A DNA stretch of 64,000 nucleotides, taken from Meira nashicola. Taxonomy: Eukaryota; Basidiomycota; Exobasidiomycetes; Exobasidiales; Brachybasidiaceae. This document shows, piece after piece, positions 1 through 9,154 of the stretch (positions within the stretch are counted from its first letter, which is position 1; each line of letters starts with the position of its first letter). Where the stretch lies: assembly GCA_001600355.1 (NCBI GenBank), contig BCJU01000002.1:1736001-1800000 (forward strand). The letters are read 5' to 3'. The position numbers and the translations under genes are program-made. The notes beneath the pieces were generated by a model. It was given only the letters and a program-made list of their open reading frames with translations, was not told the origin of the DNA and searched no databases.

Positions 1-1165
1 TGTCTATTTCTCTTGATAATCGTTCGTAATTCAACCATAGAAACAAGAGCAGTATCTGTATAACAAGCTAGAGGATGACAGTGCCACTTTTTACAAACGG
101 CAAAAATATCTTGTTCTGCTAAAATACTCTTCCTTCCTGTATGTTGTGCTAAAGAGAATTCGTGTAACCAAACATTGATCCATGTTCTTTGAACATTTCT
201 TCTTTCTCGAATTACACTTTCTGATGTACTTCTTTCGTCCGTGTCACATTCAAAAGATGCTTGCATGTTAATTTCTCCTCCTATTCTTCCTGCATGTGAT
301 AATAAAGTCCAAGATCGATCTTCTCGAATACTATCTGATGGAGGCTCAAAAGCTGCCAACATCATTAAAGCTTGAACGATTTCTACCGATTTGAAACTTT
401 GTAGCATAATTGCAGGTAAGACTATATTATGAACATGATTGCAAAGAGCAGATGTTAAACTTTCTTTTCCCTTTTGAGCTCTTGCCATAGTATGACAAAT
501 GACCGAAATTAATGCATGTGATCTTGATCGAATATACGAAAATGTTGCTAAATTTGGGTCAAAGTATGCTAAAGCTCTGCCAAATGTTTGTAAAAATTGT
601 TGAAAAAGATCTTGAGCTTCTTGTAATGATAAAATACCACAAACAATTGGATCCAAAGCAGTCGTTTGATCTTGATAACAACAAAAAGTGAAACAATCAC
701 GAGAACTTTTTCTACAATCCAATGTACTCCAAAAAAGTCGTTCTGCACTTTCGATTGGTAAAAGATCATTTTGTACCGCAGTTCTTGATGGAAAAGATAC
801 ATCAGATGATGATTTCAAATTAGCCGATGCTGATGCCGATGCAGAAGAAGATGATGATCCTATCCCTTTTGAATCGTAAGCTCTGTTCCAGATTGATTCT
901 TTCTCGCTTGATGAGCGTGTTGGTGTATGTATGACATTAACTGCTTCCCTCTTGCTTTGTGGACGAATGCAGTCCAAATTACGACTTCTACATCTTTGAC
1001 AAATATCACCATTTACAGTATTACAACGAAGCTGAAGTTTAAAAGAAAAGATTTAGAGATCAGATGATCAATTAATCTCTCTCTTTACATTTGGATCAAA
1101 CTCACCTTTTTATCACGACAAGCAAAGCATGCTAATCGCTTTTGTGGATATGGATCAAAAGTCAT
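1..1165 (-). CDS. Zn2Cys6 fungal transcription factor, 3' end cut by window edge
   Basis: This is a nuclear DNA-binding regulator of the Gal4-type binuclear zinc cluster class; its target genes cannot be told. Exons are 1165..1106 and 1031..<1, with a 74-bp GT-AG intron (1105..1032) placed after residue 20, inside the zinc cluster. The joined reading gives six cysteines at residues 13, 16, 23, 31, 34 and 41, spaced CX2CX6CX7CX2CX6C, exactly the family signature. After a Ser/Ala-rich linker, the region from about residue 100 onward resembles the fungal-specific transcription factor (middle homology) domain, with a segment like 'GRALAYFDPN' and a later 'RTWINVWLHEF'. About 363 residues are visible and the reading frame is open to the left edge. 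It diverges from the dioxygenase gene starting at 1470, so it may share a promoter with it. Confidence 0.85.
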
Positions 1166-1469
1166 GATTTATGCCTTGTATGTATGTACTTGGATGTCAA
1201 AAGGAGAGTCTAGGAACTCCGATTTTGAGAAGGCGTTCATTTGCTCGGGGCTCCGGATGAATGCGTATTTTTTATTTGCGTGGGATTTGACTTCCGCTCA
1301 CTCGCGCGGTAGGCATGTAGACTATAACCTGCTTTTCGGAAATCCGAAATTCGGTGCCTTAAACAAAAGATGGCGCCGGTCATTGTCATGTTAGGTATAA
1401 AAGAGTATTTATATTTGGTAAAAATAGTATTCATATCATTGCTACATCCCAAACAAACCAAAAAAAAAT
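1166..1469. promoter_or_regulatory. Divergent promoter between zinc-cluster factor and PhyH-like gene
   Basis: This 304-bp gap separates two divergent start codons. It carries a TATA box candidate (TATAAAAG, 1396..1403) pointing toward the plus-strand dioxygenase gene, 67 bp before its ATG, and an A-rich leader just before 1470. No other defined site was recognised. Confidence 0.5.
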
Positions 1470-2471
1470 ATGAAAATATTCTTATCTTTAGCAAGAAAAT
1501 CATTGCAAGCCAGCCATGGCAAATGGAGCATAGTCCAAAGAAGAGGCTTAGCCACAACGATTAGTACACCTTCTCATACAACAGAAACGGTATTTAGTAT
1601 CAAACCAGAACCAACAGAGAAACGAGAAGGAAGATTAAGCAAGAGAAATATGCAATCAGCATTGGAAGCACTTCATCATGATGGTATTGTGATGCTAGAA
1701 GATGTTATTCCAGGTAATTTATTAGATTCGTTGAATGAGAGAATGTGTAAAGATACAAAAACGTTGATCGGAAGAGGAGAAGATGGACCGTTTAATTATA
1801 ATTTAGGAAATTTACAGCAAAGTCCACCATATGAAATTCAACAATTTTCACCTGAAATATTTTTTAATCCATTAGCAACTAATGTTACAACAGCATTTTT
1901 AGGAGGTAAACCAACGATGTCATTCATTTCATCAAATGCTGCCGTTAAAGCAGAACAAGGTCAACCTGTTCATTGTGATGCAGATTTCGATCATCCAAAT
2001 ATACCATTTGCGGCAGTTGTTAATGTTGGCTTGATTGAAATGGAACCCAATAATGGATCGACAGAATTATGGTTAGGAACACATAAAGATGCATCTATTA
2101 AAGATCAACAAGGAGAACATGGTGAACGTGCATCTGGACGTATAAAAGAAGATTTATTAGAACAAAGAAGAATTAAACGTCCACCAATTCAACCTTTCGT
2201 AAAGAAAGGTTCTTTACTTTTACGCGATTTACGATTATGGCATGCAGGAATGCCGAATAAAACGGATGAAATAAGAATTATGCTAGCAATGATTCATTTT
2301 GCTCCTTGGTATCGTCAAAGGATGACTTTAAATTTACCAAAATCATTAAAAAGTTTATTCGAGCAACAAAATAAACTTGGTTTAAGTATACCTGCAACTT
2401 TTCAACAAGATCATATCGATCATCTGAATGCAGGCTTTGGTAACTCGTTTGATTTCAACCAAGACCTATAA
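1470..2471 (+). CDS. PhyH (phytanoyl-CoA dioxygenase) family protein
   Basis: The 333-residue protein belongs to the Fe(II)/2-oxoglutarate-dependent PhyH superfamily. The iron-binding facial triad is visible: His168-x-Asp170 in 'VHCDAD' and the distal His258 in 'LWHAGMPN', followed by Arg267/Arg269 in 'DEIRIML', where the 2-oxoglutarate-binding Arg is expected. The family includes phytanoyl-CoA hydroxylases and many fungal secondary-metabolism or unknown-substrate oxygenases, so the substrate is not predicted. The first 30 residues are basic, hydroxylated and poor in acids ('MKIFLSLARKSLQ'), resembling a mitochondrial presequence. This is inference only. It is the first ATG behind a TATA box. 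The divergent neighbour is a zinc-cluster regulator, which could be its local activator. Confidence 0.8.
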   Translation: MKIFLSLARKSLQASHGKWSIVQRRGLATTISTPSHTTETVFSIKPEPTEKREGRLSKRNMQSALEALHHDGIVMLEDVIPGNLLDSLNERMCKDTKTLIGRGEDGPFNYNLGNLQQSPPYEIQQFSPEIFFNPLATNVTTAFLGGKPTMSFISSNAAVKAEQGQPVHCDADFDHPNIPFAAVVNVGLIEMEPNNGSTELWLGTHKDASIKDQQGEHGERASGRIKEDLLEQRRIKRPPIQPFVKKGSLLLRDLRLWHAGMPNKTDEIRIMLAMIHFAPWYRQRMTLNLPKSLKSLFEQQNKLGLSIPATFQQDHIDHLNAGFGNSFDFNQDL

Positions 2472-3378
2472 GGTAGAACAAAGAATGTATGCTTTTTCAA
2501 TCGCGATGATGTTGTGTATCTTTTGCGTGATGGTAGCAAAGAAAGATCGGGTTCTATTTTCGGAACTAGAGAAATATACGCTCTACGAATAAGCATTGGA
2601 TCGGCTGACCTTTTTACGCCTTCCGATTGTATGTATGTATAGCGGCAAATTTCACTAGCTAGACTAGTGCCCCCCATTAATCATTGTTTAGCTTCTTTTT
2701 ACCTTGAATTTGTTTGTGCCGAAAGAAGCGAATTTCAAGATTTTGCTTGGTTCTAGGTGACTTTTTAGAATAAAAAAGAAGGGACCGTAATTTAGTGCTG
2801 TTTAAGTTCGTGCGTCTTTTGTGTGGAGCTTTTTCGAGCCGCGACACATACAGAGCTACGTAGCCGATACAAGATTTATTTTTTGAATCGGGTTTCGATT
2901 ATTATTAATTTTATCTTACCGAATCAGTCAACTTTTTTGTACAAGTTTCACACAATCAAGAATAACGGCATGTATTGGCGCCCGCAAATCAACGCGTGGT
3001 GCAGTACGTATCGTAAAGTGCCTGGCTATTATAATGTATTTGTTTAATATTTGTGCCCTTACCTATCGAATTTTCCCTTGGCATTAAATCAGAACTTCTT
3101 GGACACAATTTTGTGTCAGCCAGCCTAGACTACATTCAAGATAGTTTTATTCGATGTACATCTTCCGCCTAAAACATTCACTTCACAACCTCAATCGACA
3201 ATCTGAAGCACACCAAGTCACATCCTCATCTGACGGAGGTTTCCGATTGGTAGTTTTCGTTTGGTTACCTTTTCGGTGAGGTCCGGAATCTTTCTTATTT
3301 TCTTCTTTTCTTGGTGTATTATATCATCTAGGTCGCAAAATAGTCCACTTCCCTTTCTCAACCCTCTTTGTCATAATA
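2472..3378. other. Intergenic, 907 bp, no gene seen
   Basis: This holds the 3' flank of the dioxygenase gene and the upstream region of the next plus-strand gene. The last 100 bp are pyrimidine-rich (many TTC/TTTC runs), typical of a fungal leader. Short ORFs on both strands here lack domain features and were not accepted. Confidence 0.6.
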
Positions 3379-5121
3379 ATGGGTCAACCTGCTTATGCCG
3401 GTGTAGCAGTCGGTTTGATCTTCCTTGCAATCGTTGGTGCGATTGTGGGTTACAAAGTATACAAAAGAGTACACTGGAGACGAGTTCGTAAACGTCAAGA
3501 AGCAGAAGCTGCAAAAGCTGAACTCGAAAATGGTTTTACAACAGACGTGAATGCGGGTGGTACTCCCATTCATTTTCCTATGCGATCTACTTCGCCGGGA
3601 CCATCGATGGTAGGATCATTATATGGTGATATTTATCCAACAGATTCCACACGTGGAAGTATGAGCAAAGCTAGCTTTTACAGTAACCCAACGCCTTATC
3701 ATGGTTCAAGTGCTAGTGAATATGGTGTAAATCGTCCTCGTCGTGCAAGTACTCAAGCTCTTTTCCCTTCGATCGGAGGTATTGGTGAGGAGGGTTCCGC
3801 AGATCCTTCCATGCCAGGATCGCCAACCGATTTTGGACCTATTTCACCTGCAGATACATATGATGGACCAAGACATGGAAGAGCTCTTTCCTCTGCATCA
3901 TCTACAATGACTTTGAAGAGATCCTATGCAGGCAGTTCTTACCGCGGTATGTCAGGAAGTCACTCACCCGTACCTTTCGGTAACAAGCGCAGCCATTCAC
4001 CCGGACCAATGAACAACAAACGTGATTCTTATCTACCACACTTGCCCGAAAATCGTAATCAAGTTCAAATCGTTCCACCACAACCGCTAGGTTTCAGCTT
4101 TGGAATGGCTCAGGCAATCGATCAACGTACTTTAGCATTCTCAAAAGGAAGTGGAATCGGTGACTTTGATGATGAATTCTCACGCGGTTTATTGTGGGCA
4201 GCTCAAAATGGTAAAGAACCAGAGAATGAAGCCGAAGCTGAAGCAATCAAAGCTGCAGCAGCTGCATACATTGCCCGTGGTGGAAGCATTGATGATCAAG
4301 CACGTTTACGCTACTTGGCTGAAGGACCTTCTTCTCGATCACTCAATCCGACGATGCGAGGAGCGATTCACAATCATTTGTACGACAGTCAACCCGGATC
4401 AAGTGGTGCACGCACACCAGAAGCACCATCTCGTTCAAGATCCCCTGCACAAGCAAATTGGGATGGTACCGGATCTAGTTCAGATATCGGTCCAAGTGTT
4501 TCGCAGAGAGGTGCCGCACTTCCTTCTCATCCGCTTGAGAATGTGAATCAGGCGCCATACAATGCACGCGGCGGACCGATGGGTTTGGGTAATGAGCAAA
4601 GTCCACTCGGGCTGATGAAATTCCAACTTGACTCAAACAACGATACTGTCGAGGATGCAGATATTTCTTTAAATACCGTCACAGGATCATCACCTATTCT
4701 CAAAGCATTCCAAAATCCAAGTCGTCAAACCAGCAACGCAACTCGGGCTATAAACCCTGCTGAAGGAGAAACTCGATCCTTTCATACACCAAATGACAGC
4801 ATGAACAGCACTCACGCTGGCATCTTTACACCTGGCTTGTCAAATTCTGATAGCAGAAGCCAAACGTCTAGCCGCACTGGACCACCTTCGCTCTCCCATC
4901 ATCCTCAACATAGTCTCACCATGACTGAAGGCCGTCAATCTTCCTCTGCAGATCATTATCGCTCAAACAGTACAGCTCCCCGTTTGCAGGATATCAGTAT
5001 TGAACATGAACCTTTGCCAGAACCGGAGATGCCTGTCAGCCCTCAAAAGGAAAAGAGACGTCTCAGTAAAGGTTGGCTAGGACCTTGGGGTCGTTCTGAG
5101 AACACAACATCAACAGCATAA
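3379..5121 (+). CDS. Ser/Pro-rich protein with N-terminal transmembrane anchor
   Basis: I do not recognise a family. The 580-residue product has one hydrophobic helix at about residues 7-27 ('AGVAVGLIFLAIVGAIVGY'), followed at once by a strongly basic stretch ('YKRVHWRRVRKRQ'). By the positive-inside rule this predicts a short outside N terminus and a long cytosolic tail. The tail is low complexity, rich in Ser, Pro, Gly and Asn, with many SP/TP and RxxS sites that look like kinase targets. An Ala/Glu-rich segment near residues 270-310 ('EAEAEAIKAAAAAYIARGG') may be helical. The C terminus ends in a basic/aromatic motif ('RRLSKGWLGPWGR'). The layout suits a plasma-membrane or cell-cortex scaffold, but that is inference. 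Confidence 0.75.
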   Translation: MGQPAYAGVAVGLIFLAIVGAIVGYKVYKRVHWRRVRKRQEAEAAKAELENGFTTDVNAGGTPIHFPMRSTSPGPSMVGSLYGDIYPTDSTRGSMSKASFYSNPTPYHGSSASEYGVNRPRRASTQALFPSIGGIGEEGSADPSMPGSPTDFGPISPADTYDGPRHGRALSSASSTMTLKRSYAGSSYRGMSGSHSPVPFGNKRSHSPGPMNNKRDSYLPHLPENRNQVQIVPPQPLGFSFGMAQAIDQRTLAFSKGSGIGDFDDEFSRGLLWAAQNGKEPENEAEAEAIKAAAAAYIARGGSIDDQARLRYLAEGPSSRSLNPTMRGAIHNHLYDSQPGSSGARTPEAPSRSRSPAQANWDGTGSSSDIGPSVSQRGAALPSHPLENVNQAPYNARGGPMGLGNEQSPLGLMKFQLDSNNDTVEDADISLNTVTGSSPILKAFQNPSRQTSNATRAINPAEGETRSFHTPNDSMNSTHAGIFTPGLSNSDSRSQTSSRTGPPSLSHHPQHSLTMTEGRQSSSADHYRSNSTAPRLQDISIEHEPLPEPEMPVSPQKEKRRLSKGWLGPWGRSENTTSTA

Positions 5122-5421
5122 AGGTGATATGCTAAAAATCGTATCATCATGGACATTATTATTTTCTCGTAACTTTCTTCATCTTTTTCGTCTTCTTTCA
5201 TCTGTACACATGTGCACGCCCGTCACGTCGCTTTCGTAGAGAAGTTCATAGACTGCTTTATTCTCTACACTTTTGCTCGACAGACTGCTTTCCCTTTCTC
5301 GTTTCTCATCTTTTCAATCATGTTCACTTATCATCTCTCTCTATATGTATCGTAAAGGATTCGCTTTCCATCAAAATTAACAATGTTTCAGAGGAAAAAA
5401 GAAAAGATAGATTGCAGTAAT
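5122..5421. other. Convergent intergenic region, 300 bp
   Basis: This is the shared 3' flank of two convergent genes. It is pyrimidine-rich on the plus strand (repeated TTTC/TCTC). No gene or RNA was recognised. Confidence 0.5.
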
Positions 5422-7653
5422 CTAGTGTGATACATCTTTACGTGCAGATTCGACAATAATCTTTTTGTAATCGTTCACAGATCCGTACCATTTCTTCAAA
5501 GTTCCATCATTTGCAACCCATAATTCCGTCATGACTCGATTAACAAACGTTTGGTCGTGAGAGATTGCAATCACACCTCCATTCCATTTTTCAATCGCAT
5601 CCATCAAAGCATCCAAACCTTCAACATCCAAGTGATTCGTAGGTTCATCCAATAATAGAATGTGAGGGTTCATCAAACTTAATTGTGCAAATGCTACACG
5701 ACTCTTTTGACCTCCTGATAAAGTTGCAATTTGTTGTAAACCAGTTGAACCGGTAATACCAAATGCACCTAAATGAGCGCGATATTCTTCTGCCGACTTT
5801 CCAGGGAATTTAGCCGCTAAAAATGCTACTGGACTGACACTTAAATCCAATTGATCGATATGATGTTGTGAAAAGAAACCTACGCGAAGTTTATTGTTCC
5901 TTTGTTGATCACCCTTGCTTGGTGGTAAGTCTCCCATCAATAATTTCATCAATGTAGATTTACCTGCTCCGTTTGGACCAACAATTGCGATACGTGATTC
6001 TTGTGTAACATCAAAGCTGATATCACGTAAGAGAATCTTATCGGCAGAATAACCGAAAGTGACTGAATCCAAACGTAATAAAGGTGGACTGAGTTTGTCT
6101 GTTTCTGGTAAACGGAATTTGACAATATCCTCCGCTTCTGGTGCTTCGATGATCGGCATCCTTTCCAATTCTTTAATCTTAGATTGTGCTTGAGCGGCAC
6201 GATTAGCATTGTAACGCCAACGATCGATAAATGCTTGAAGATGAGCACGTTTGGCCATTGATGCTTCGTATTCTTTTTGTTGATTCTTTCTGCGTTCTTC
6301 GCGTGTTTCATTGAATTGAGTAAAGTTACCCTTGTATGCGTCCAATCTTTGTGAGTGCATATGAATGATATCCGTTGCCACTTCGTCCAAGAATGCTCGG
6401 TCGTGAGAAACAACTAAGAGAGTACCTGTCCATTGTTCTACCAAATAATTTTCCAACCATGCGATGGCGTTTAAGTCAAGCATATTTGAAGGTTCATCCA
6501 ACATAAGTAGATCAGGCTTACAGAACAAAGCTCTTGCTAATGCTAAACGCATACGCCAACCACCACTGAAACTGCTAGTCGGTCTTTGTTGATCTTTGTC
6601 CATGATACCCAAACCGCTTAACAAAGCTGCAGCTCTTGCAGGACCTGATTCAGCTTCCATTTCGATCAATTTAGCTTGAATTTCTCCTAATCGACCTGAA
6701 ATCTCTTCTTTTCGAATTTCACGTTGACGTGTGTTCATATCAGCCAAACTTCCTTGAGTTAAACCATTCATTTCTGCAGGATTGGCTTCGTTTGTGGCTA
6801 ATTCATCAAGCGCATTTAGTTCTGCAGTAATGCTTCTTTCTTCTTCCATAAGCTTTTCACGCCATACATCAGCTTTCAATACAGCTTGTAAAGCGGGTGT
6901 ATCATCTCCAGTAACTTCTTGTTCAACATAAAGAATAGATACGTGATTGGGAATTGGAATTTCACGTAAAGCCATATGTCTAAGTAATGTTGATTTACCG
7001 ATACCATTTCTACCGATAAGACCGTAACGTCTACCTTGTGCCATGGATAGCGTAGCACCGCTCAATAATCGATTACTTCCAAAGTTGACATCAATGTTGG
7101 GTAAATGAATATCCTTGTTCTTAGTTCTATTACCGATACTCTCCAATGGATTAACACGCAAGAACATTTCTTCGTAACTTTCTTGTTTTCGCATATTTTC
7201 GACCAATTTACTGGTTTCATATAAGTCACGTTGAGCACGTTTATGTAATTTAGCTTTTGTTTTTGCTTCTTGTTTTGCTAATTTTCCTACATCAACTCGA
7301 GATGCTTTTATTACACCACCATGTGTGATATCAATTTGACCTGATCTTTCAAAGTTTGCCGTTCTGCTTTCATCCATTTGACTCATATCAACAACTCTTT
7401 CAACACGTCTTAAACCTGCAGCACTTGTTGAAGGTTGTTCAGGTAATAATTTTGCAATCTTTTGAACGGCATCATCAATTTTTTTTCTTGATTTTTCGTC
7501 ATTCAATGTTGCTGATTCTAACATTGAACGAACGAATGCGATAACATCTTCTACTGGATCTACATCAGGTGTTTCAACATAACCTGATAAATAATCAACG
7601 ATTGGCTGATCCAATGTCGGTATCGTAGCTTGCAAAATGCTAGCAGCAGCCAT
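5422..7653 (-). CDS. GCN20: ABCF ATPase Gcn20 (eIF2-kinase activator subunit)
   Basis: Gcn20 is a soluble, non-transporter ABC protein that works with Gcn1 on the ribosome to activate the eIF2alpha kinase Gcn2 during amino-acid starvation. The 743-residue product matches the family length (about 750). It has an N-terminal non-ABC region (1-190, the Gcn1-contact region in yeast) and two ABC cassettes. Cassette 1 has Walker A 'GRNGIGKST' (about 214-222), signature 'FSGGW' (362-366) and Walker B 'LLMLDEPSN' (382-390). Cassette 2 has Walker A 'GPNGAGKST' (559-567), 'LSGGQ' (645-649) and 'LLLDEPTN' (666-673). The degenerate FSGGW signature and DEPSN box in cassette 1 are typical of Gcn20/ABCF3 rather than Arb1. 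No intron is needed. Confidence 0.95.
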   Translation of the reverse strand: MAAASILQATIPTLDQPIVDYLSGYVETPDVDPVEDVIAFVRSMLESATLNDEKSRKKIDDAVQKIAKLLPEQPSTSAAGLRRVERVVDMSQMDESRTANFERSGQIDITHGGVIKASRVDVGKLAKQEAKTKAKLHKRAQRDLYETSKLVENMRKQESYEEMFLRVNPLESIGNRTKNKDIHLPNIDVNFGSNRLLSGATLSMAQGRRYGLIGRNGIGKSTLLRHMALREIPIPNHVSILYVEQEVTGDDTPALQAVLKADVWREKLMEEERSITAELNALDELATNEANPAEMNGLTQGSLADMNTRQREIRKEEISGRLGEIQAKLIEMEAESGPARAAALLSGLGIMDKDQQRPTSSFSGGWRMRLALARALFCKPDLLMLDEPSNMLDLNAIAWLENYLVEQWTGTLLVVSHDRAFLDEVATDIIHMHSQRLDAYKGNFTQFNETREERRKNQQKEYEASMAKRAHLQAFIDRWRYNANRAAQAQSKIKELERMPIIEAPEAEDIVKFRLPETDKLSPPLLRLDSVTFGYSADKILLRDISFDVTQESRIAIVGPNGAGKSTLMKLLMGDLPPSKGDQQRNNKLRVGFFSQHHIDQLDLSVSPVAFLAAKFPGKSAEEYRAHLGAFGITGSTGLQQIATLSGGQKSRVAFAQLSLMNPHILLLDEPTNHLDVEGLDALMDAIEKWNGGVIAISHDQTFVNRVMTELWVANDGTLKKWYGSVNDYKKIIVESARKDVSH

Positions 7654-8076
7654 CTTGACAATATACTCGGATGATGGTGAGTAACATAAGGCTCAGCAAT
7701 TTGAACATTTCTTTTAGCGGTAAAGAAAAAAGTCTGTCACTTTCTTATGTAAGCTGTGTTTGTTCACCCAATCCTCGATTGGCTTTGCGTTTAAGACGCG
7801 TTCAAGACTTTCAACTGCCGGTCCTACCGGGGCTGGCGGGGTACATTTGGTATTTTTATACCTTGAGCGAGATATTTATATGCGCACACACACTGCTTCC
7901 TTGCCTCTCTATCTTCCCCGTATTCTATTTACATGTTGACCTGGTCATACACAACCCGAATTAGAATTGTATTTTGAACACCTTCGATTGATCGTTTTGA
8001 CCATCACCTATATTCGCTGTATACTTCCTCATCAACACTCTCATTTCTTATTCAAAGTTTCAAGTTTTTGATAATC
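7654..8076. promoter_or_regulatory. Divergent promoter region GCN20 / ANT1-like carrier
   Basis: The 423-bp gap lies between two divergent start codons. The side near 8076 is T/C-rich with 'TTCATTTCTTATTC' leader-like sequence. No clear TATA box or named factor site was found. Confidence 0.45.
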
Positions 8077-9066
8077 ATGAGCGATTCATTCATTCACGCA
8101 TGTGCAGGTGGTGCAGGAGGAGTTTTAGCCATGACTTCAACTTATCCATTAATGACGATCAGTACACGTGCAGCAGTTGAAACAAGAAAAGATCCGGAAA
8201 AGTCATTAATTGAAGCAGCAGGAAAGATTGTTCAAGAAGAAGGAATTTCAGGTTTATATTCAGGATTAAATTCAAGTTTGATTGGCGTTGGTGTTAGTAA
8301 TTTCGTTTATTATTTCTTTTTTGAAAAATGTAGAGATGTTATCCTTACTTCAAAAAATCGTTTAGCTGCTGCAAATGCTGCAACTGAAGGTGCAAAGATT
8401 GCAGCTGGTGGTGCATTAACAACATTAGAAAGTATGTTATCAGGAGCGATTGCAGGTTCAGCAACTACAATAATCAGTAATCCAATTTGGGTAATCAATA
8501 CTCGTCAAACGATACGAACTCAACAACCTGCACCAACAAAACAAGGTGGTCAAGTTCAAAAAGTGAAAAAGTTATCATTTTTAGAAACGATTGCTCATGT
8601 AAAAAAGACAGACGGTATAACGGCTTTTTGGAAAGGTTTAGGACCTGCTTTGGTTTTAGTCATTAATCCAATTTTACAATATACAGCTTATGAGCAATTA
8701 CGTGCTCTCGTTTTAGAAGGAAAGAGGAAACGTGGTGCAATTGTTCGTTTGTCCGATTTAGAAGTTTTCTTATTGGGAGCTTTAAGTAAACTTTTCGCTA
8801 CTGGTCTAACGTACCCTCAAATCGTTATCAAAAGTAGACAGCAAAGTGGTGGAAAAGGTTCAAGTAACGTTTGGACAGCAATGACTGATATAGTAAACAG
8901 AGAAGGTTTTTCAGGTTTATACAAAGGGATCTTCACCAAATTGATTCAAAGTGTTTTAACTGCAGCCCTTTTATTCGCAAGTAAAGAACGTATTTATGAA
9001 CTAACTAAAAAGGCTCTCGAACCTGTCGCTGCAGCTGCTGCTCAAGCTCCTGGCGTTAAAAAGTAG
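8077..9066 (+). CDS. ANT1: Peroxisomal adenine nucleotide carrier (Ant1/PMP47-like)
   Basis: A 329-residue member of the mitochondrial carrier family (SLC25), of the peroxisomal type that exchanges cytosolic ATP for peroxisomal AMP so that fatty acids can be activated inside the organelle. Three carrier repeats are seen. Their odd-helix signatures are 'YPLMTISTR' (about 23-31), 'NPIWVINTRQ' (about 135-144) and 'TYPQIVIKSRQQ' (about 244-255). The opening 'AGGAGGVLAMTSTYPLMTISTRAA' region (given here as 'AGGAGGVLA' plus 'STRAAVE') closely follows Candida PMP47. The accepted start is the ATG at 8077. The open frame continues upstream only to a TTG at 8068. It is convergent with the aminopeptidase gene, 88 bp away. 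Confidence 0.85.
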   Translation: MSDSFIHACAGGAGGVLAMTSTYPLMTISTRAAVETRKDPEKSLIEAAGKIVQEEGISGLYSGLNSSLIGVGVSNFVYYFFFEKCRDVILTSKNRLAAANAATEGAKIAAGGALTTLESMLSGAIAGSATTIISNPIWVINTRQTIRTQQPAPTKQGGQVQKVKKLSFLETIAHVKKTDGITAFWKGLGPALVLVINPILQYTAYEQLRALVLEGKRKRGAIVRLSDLEVFLLGALSKLFATGLTYPQIVIKSRQQSGGKGSSNVWTAMTDIVNREGFSGLYKGIFTKLIQSVLTAALLFASKERIYELTKKALEPVAAAAAQAPGVKK

Positions 9067-9154
9067 AAATATGTGTTCTGAAACGCAATCATTCATATAC
9101 AATTGATGATAAAGAGATGAACGAAATATTATACAATGTGCCTTTATAGGGCTA

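Noticed and set aside
8068..8076. Upstream TTG start for the ANT1-like carrier
   Set aside because: The first ATG (8077) begins exactly where PMP47-type proteins begin; non-ATG starts are unlikely in fungi.
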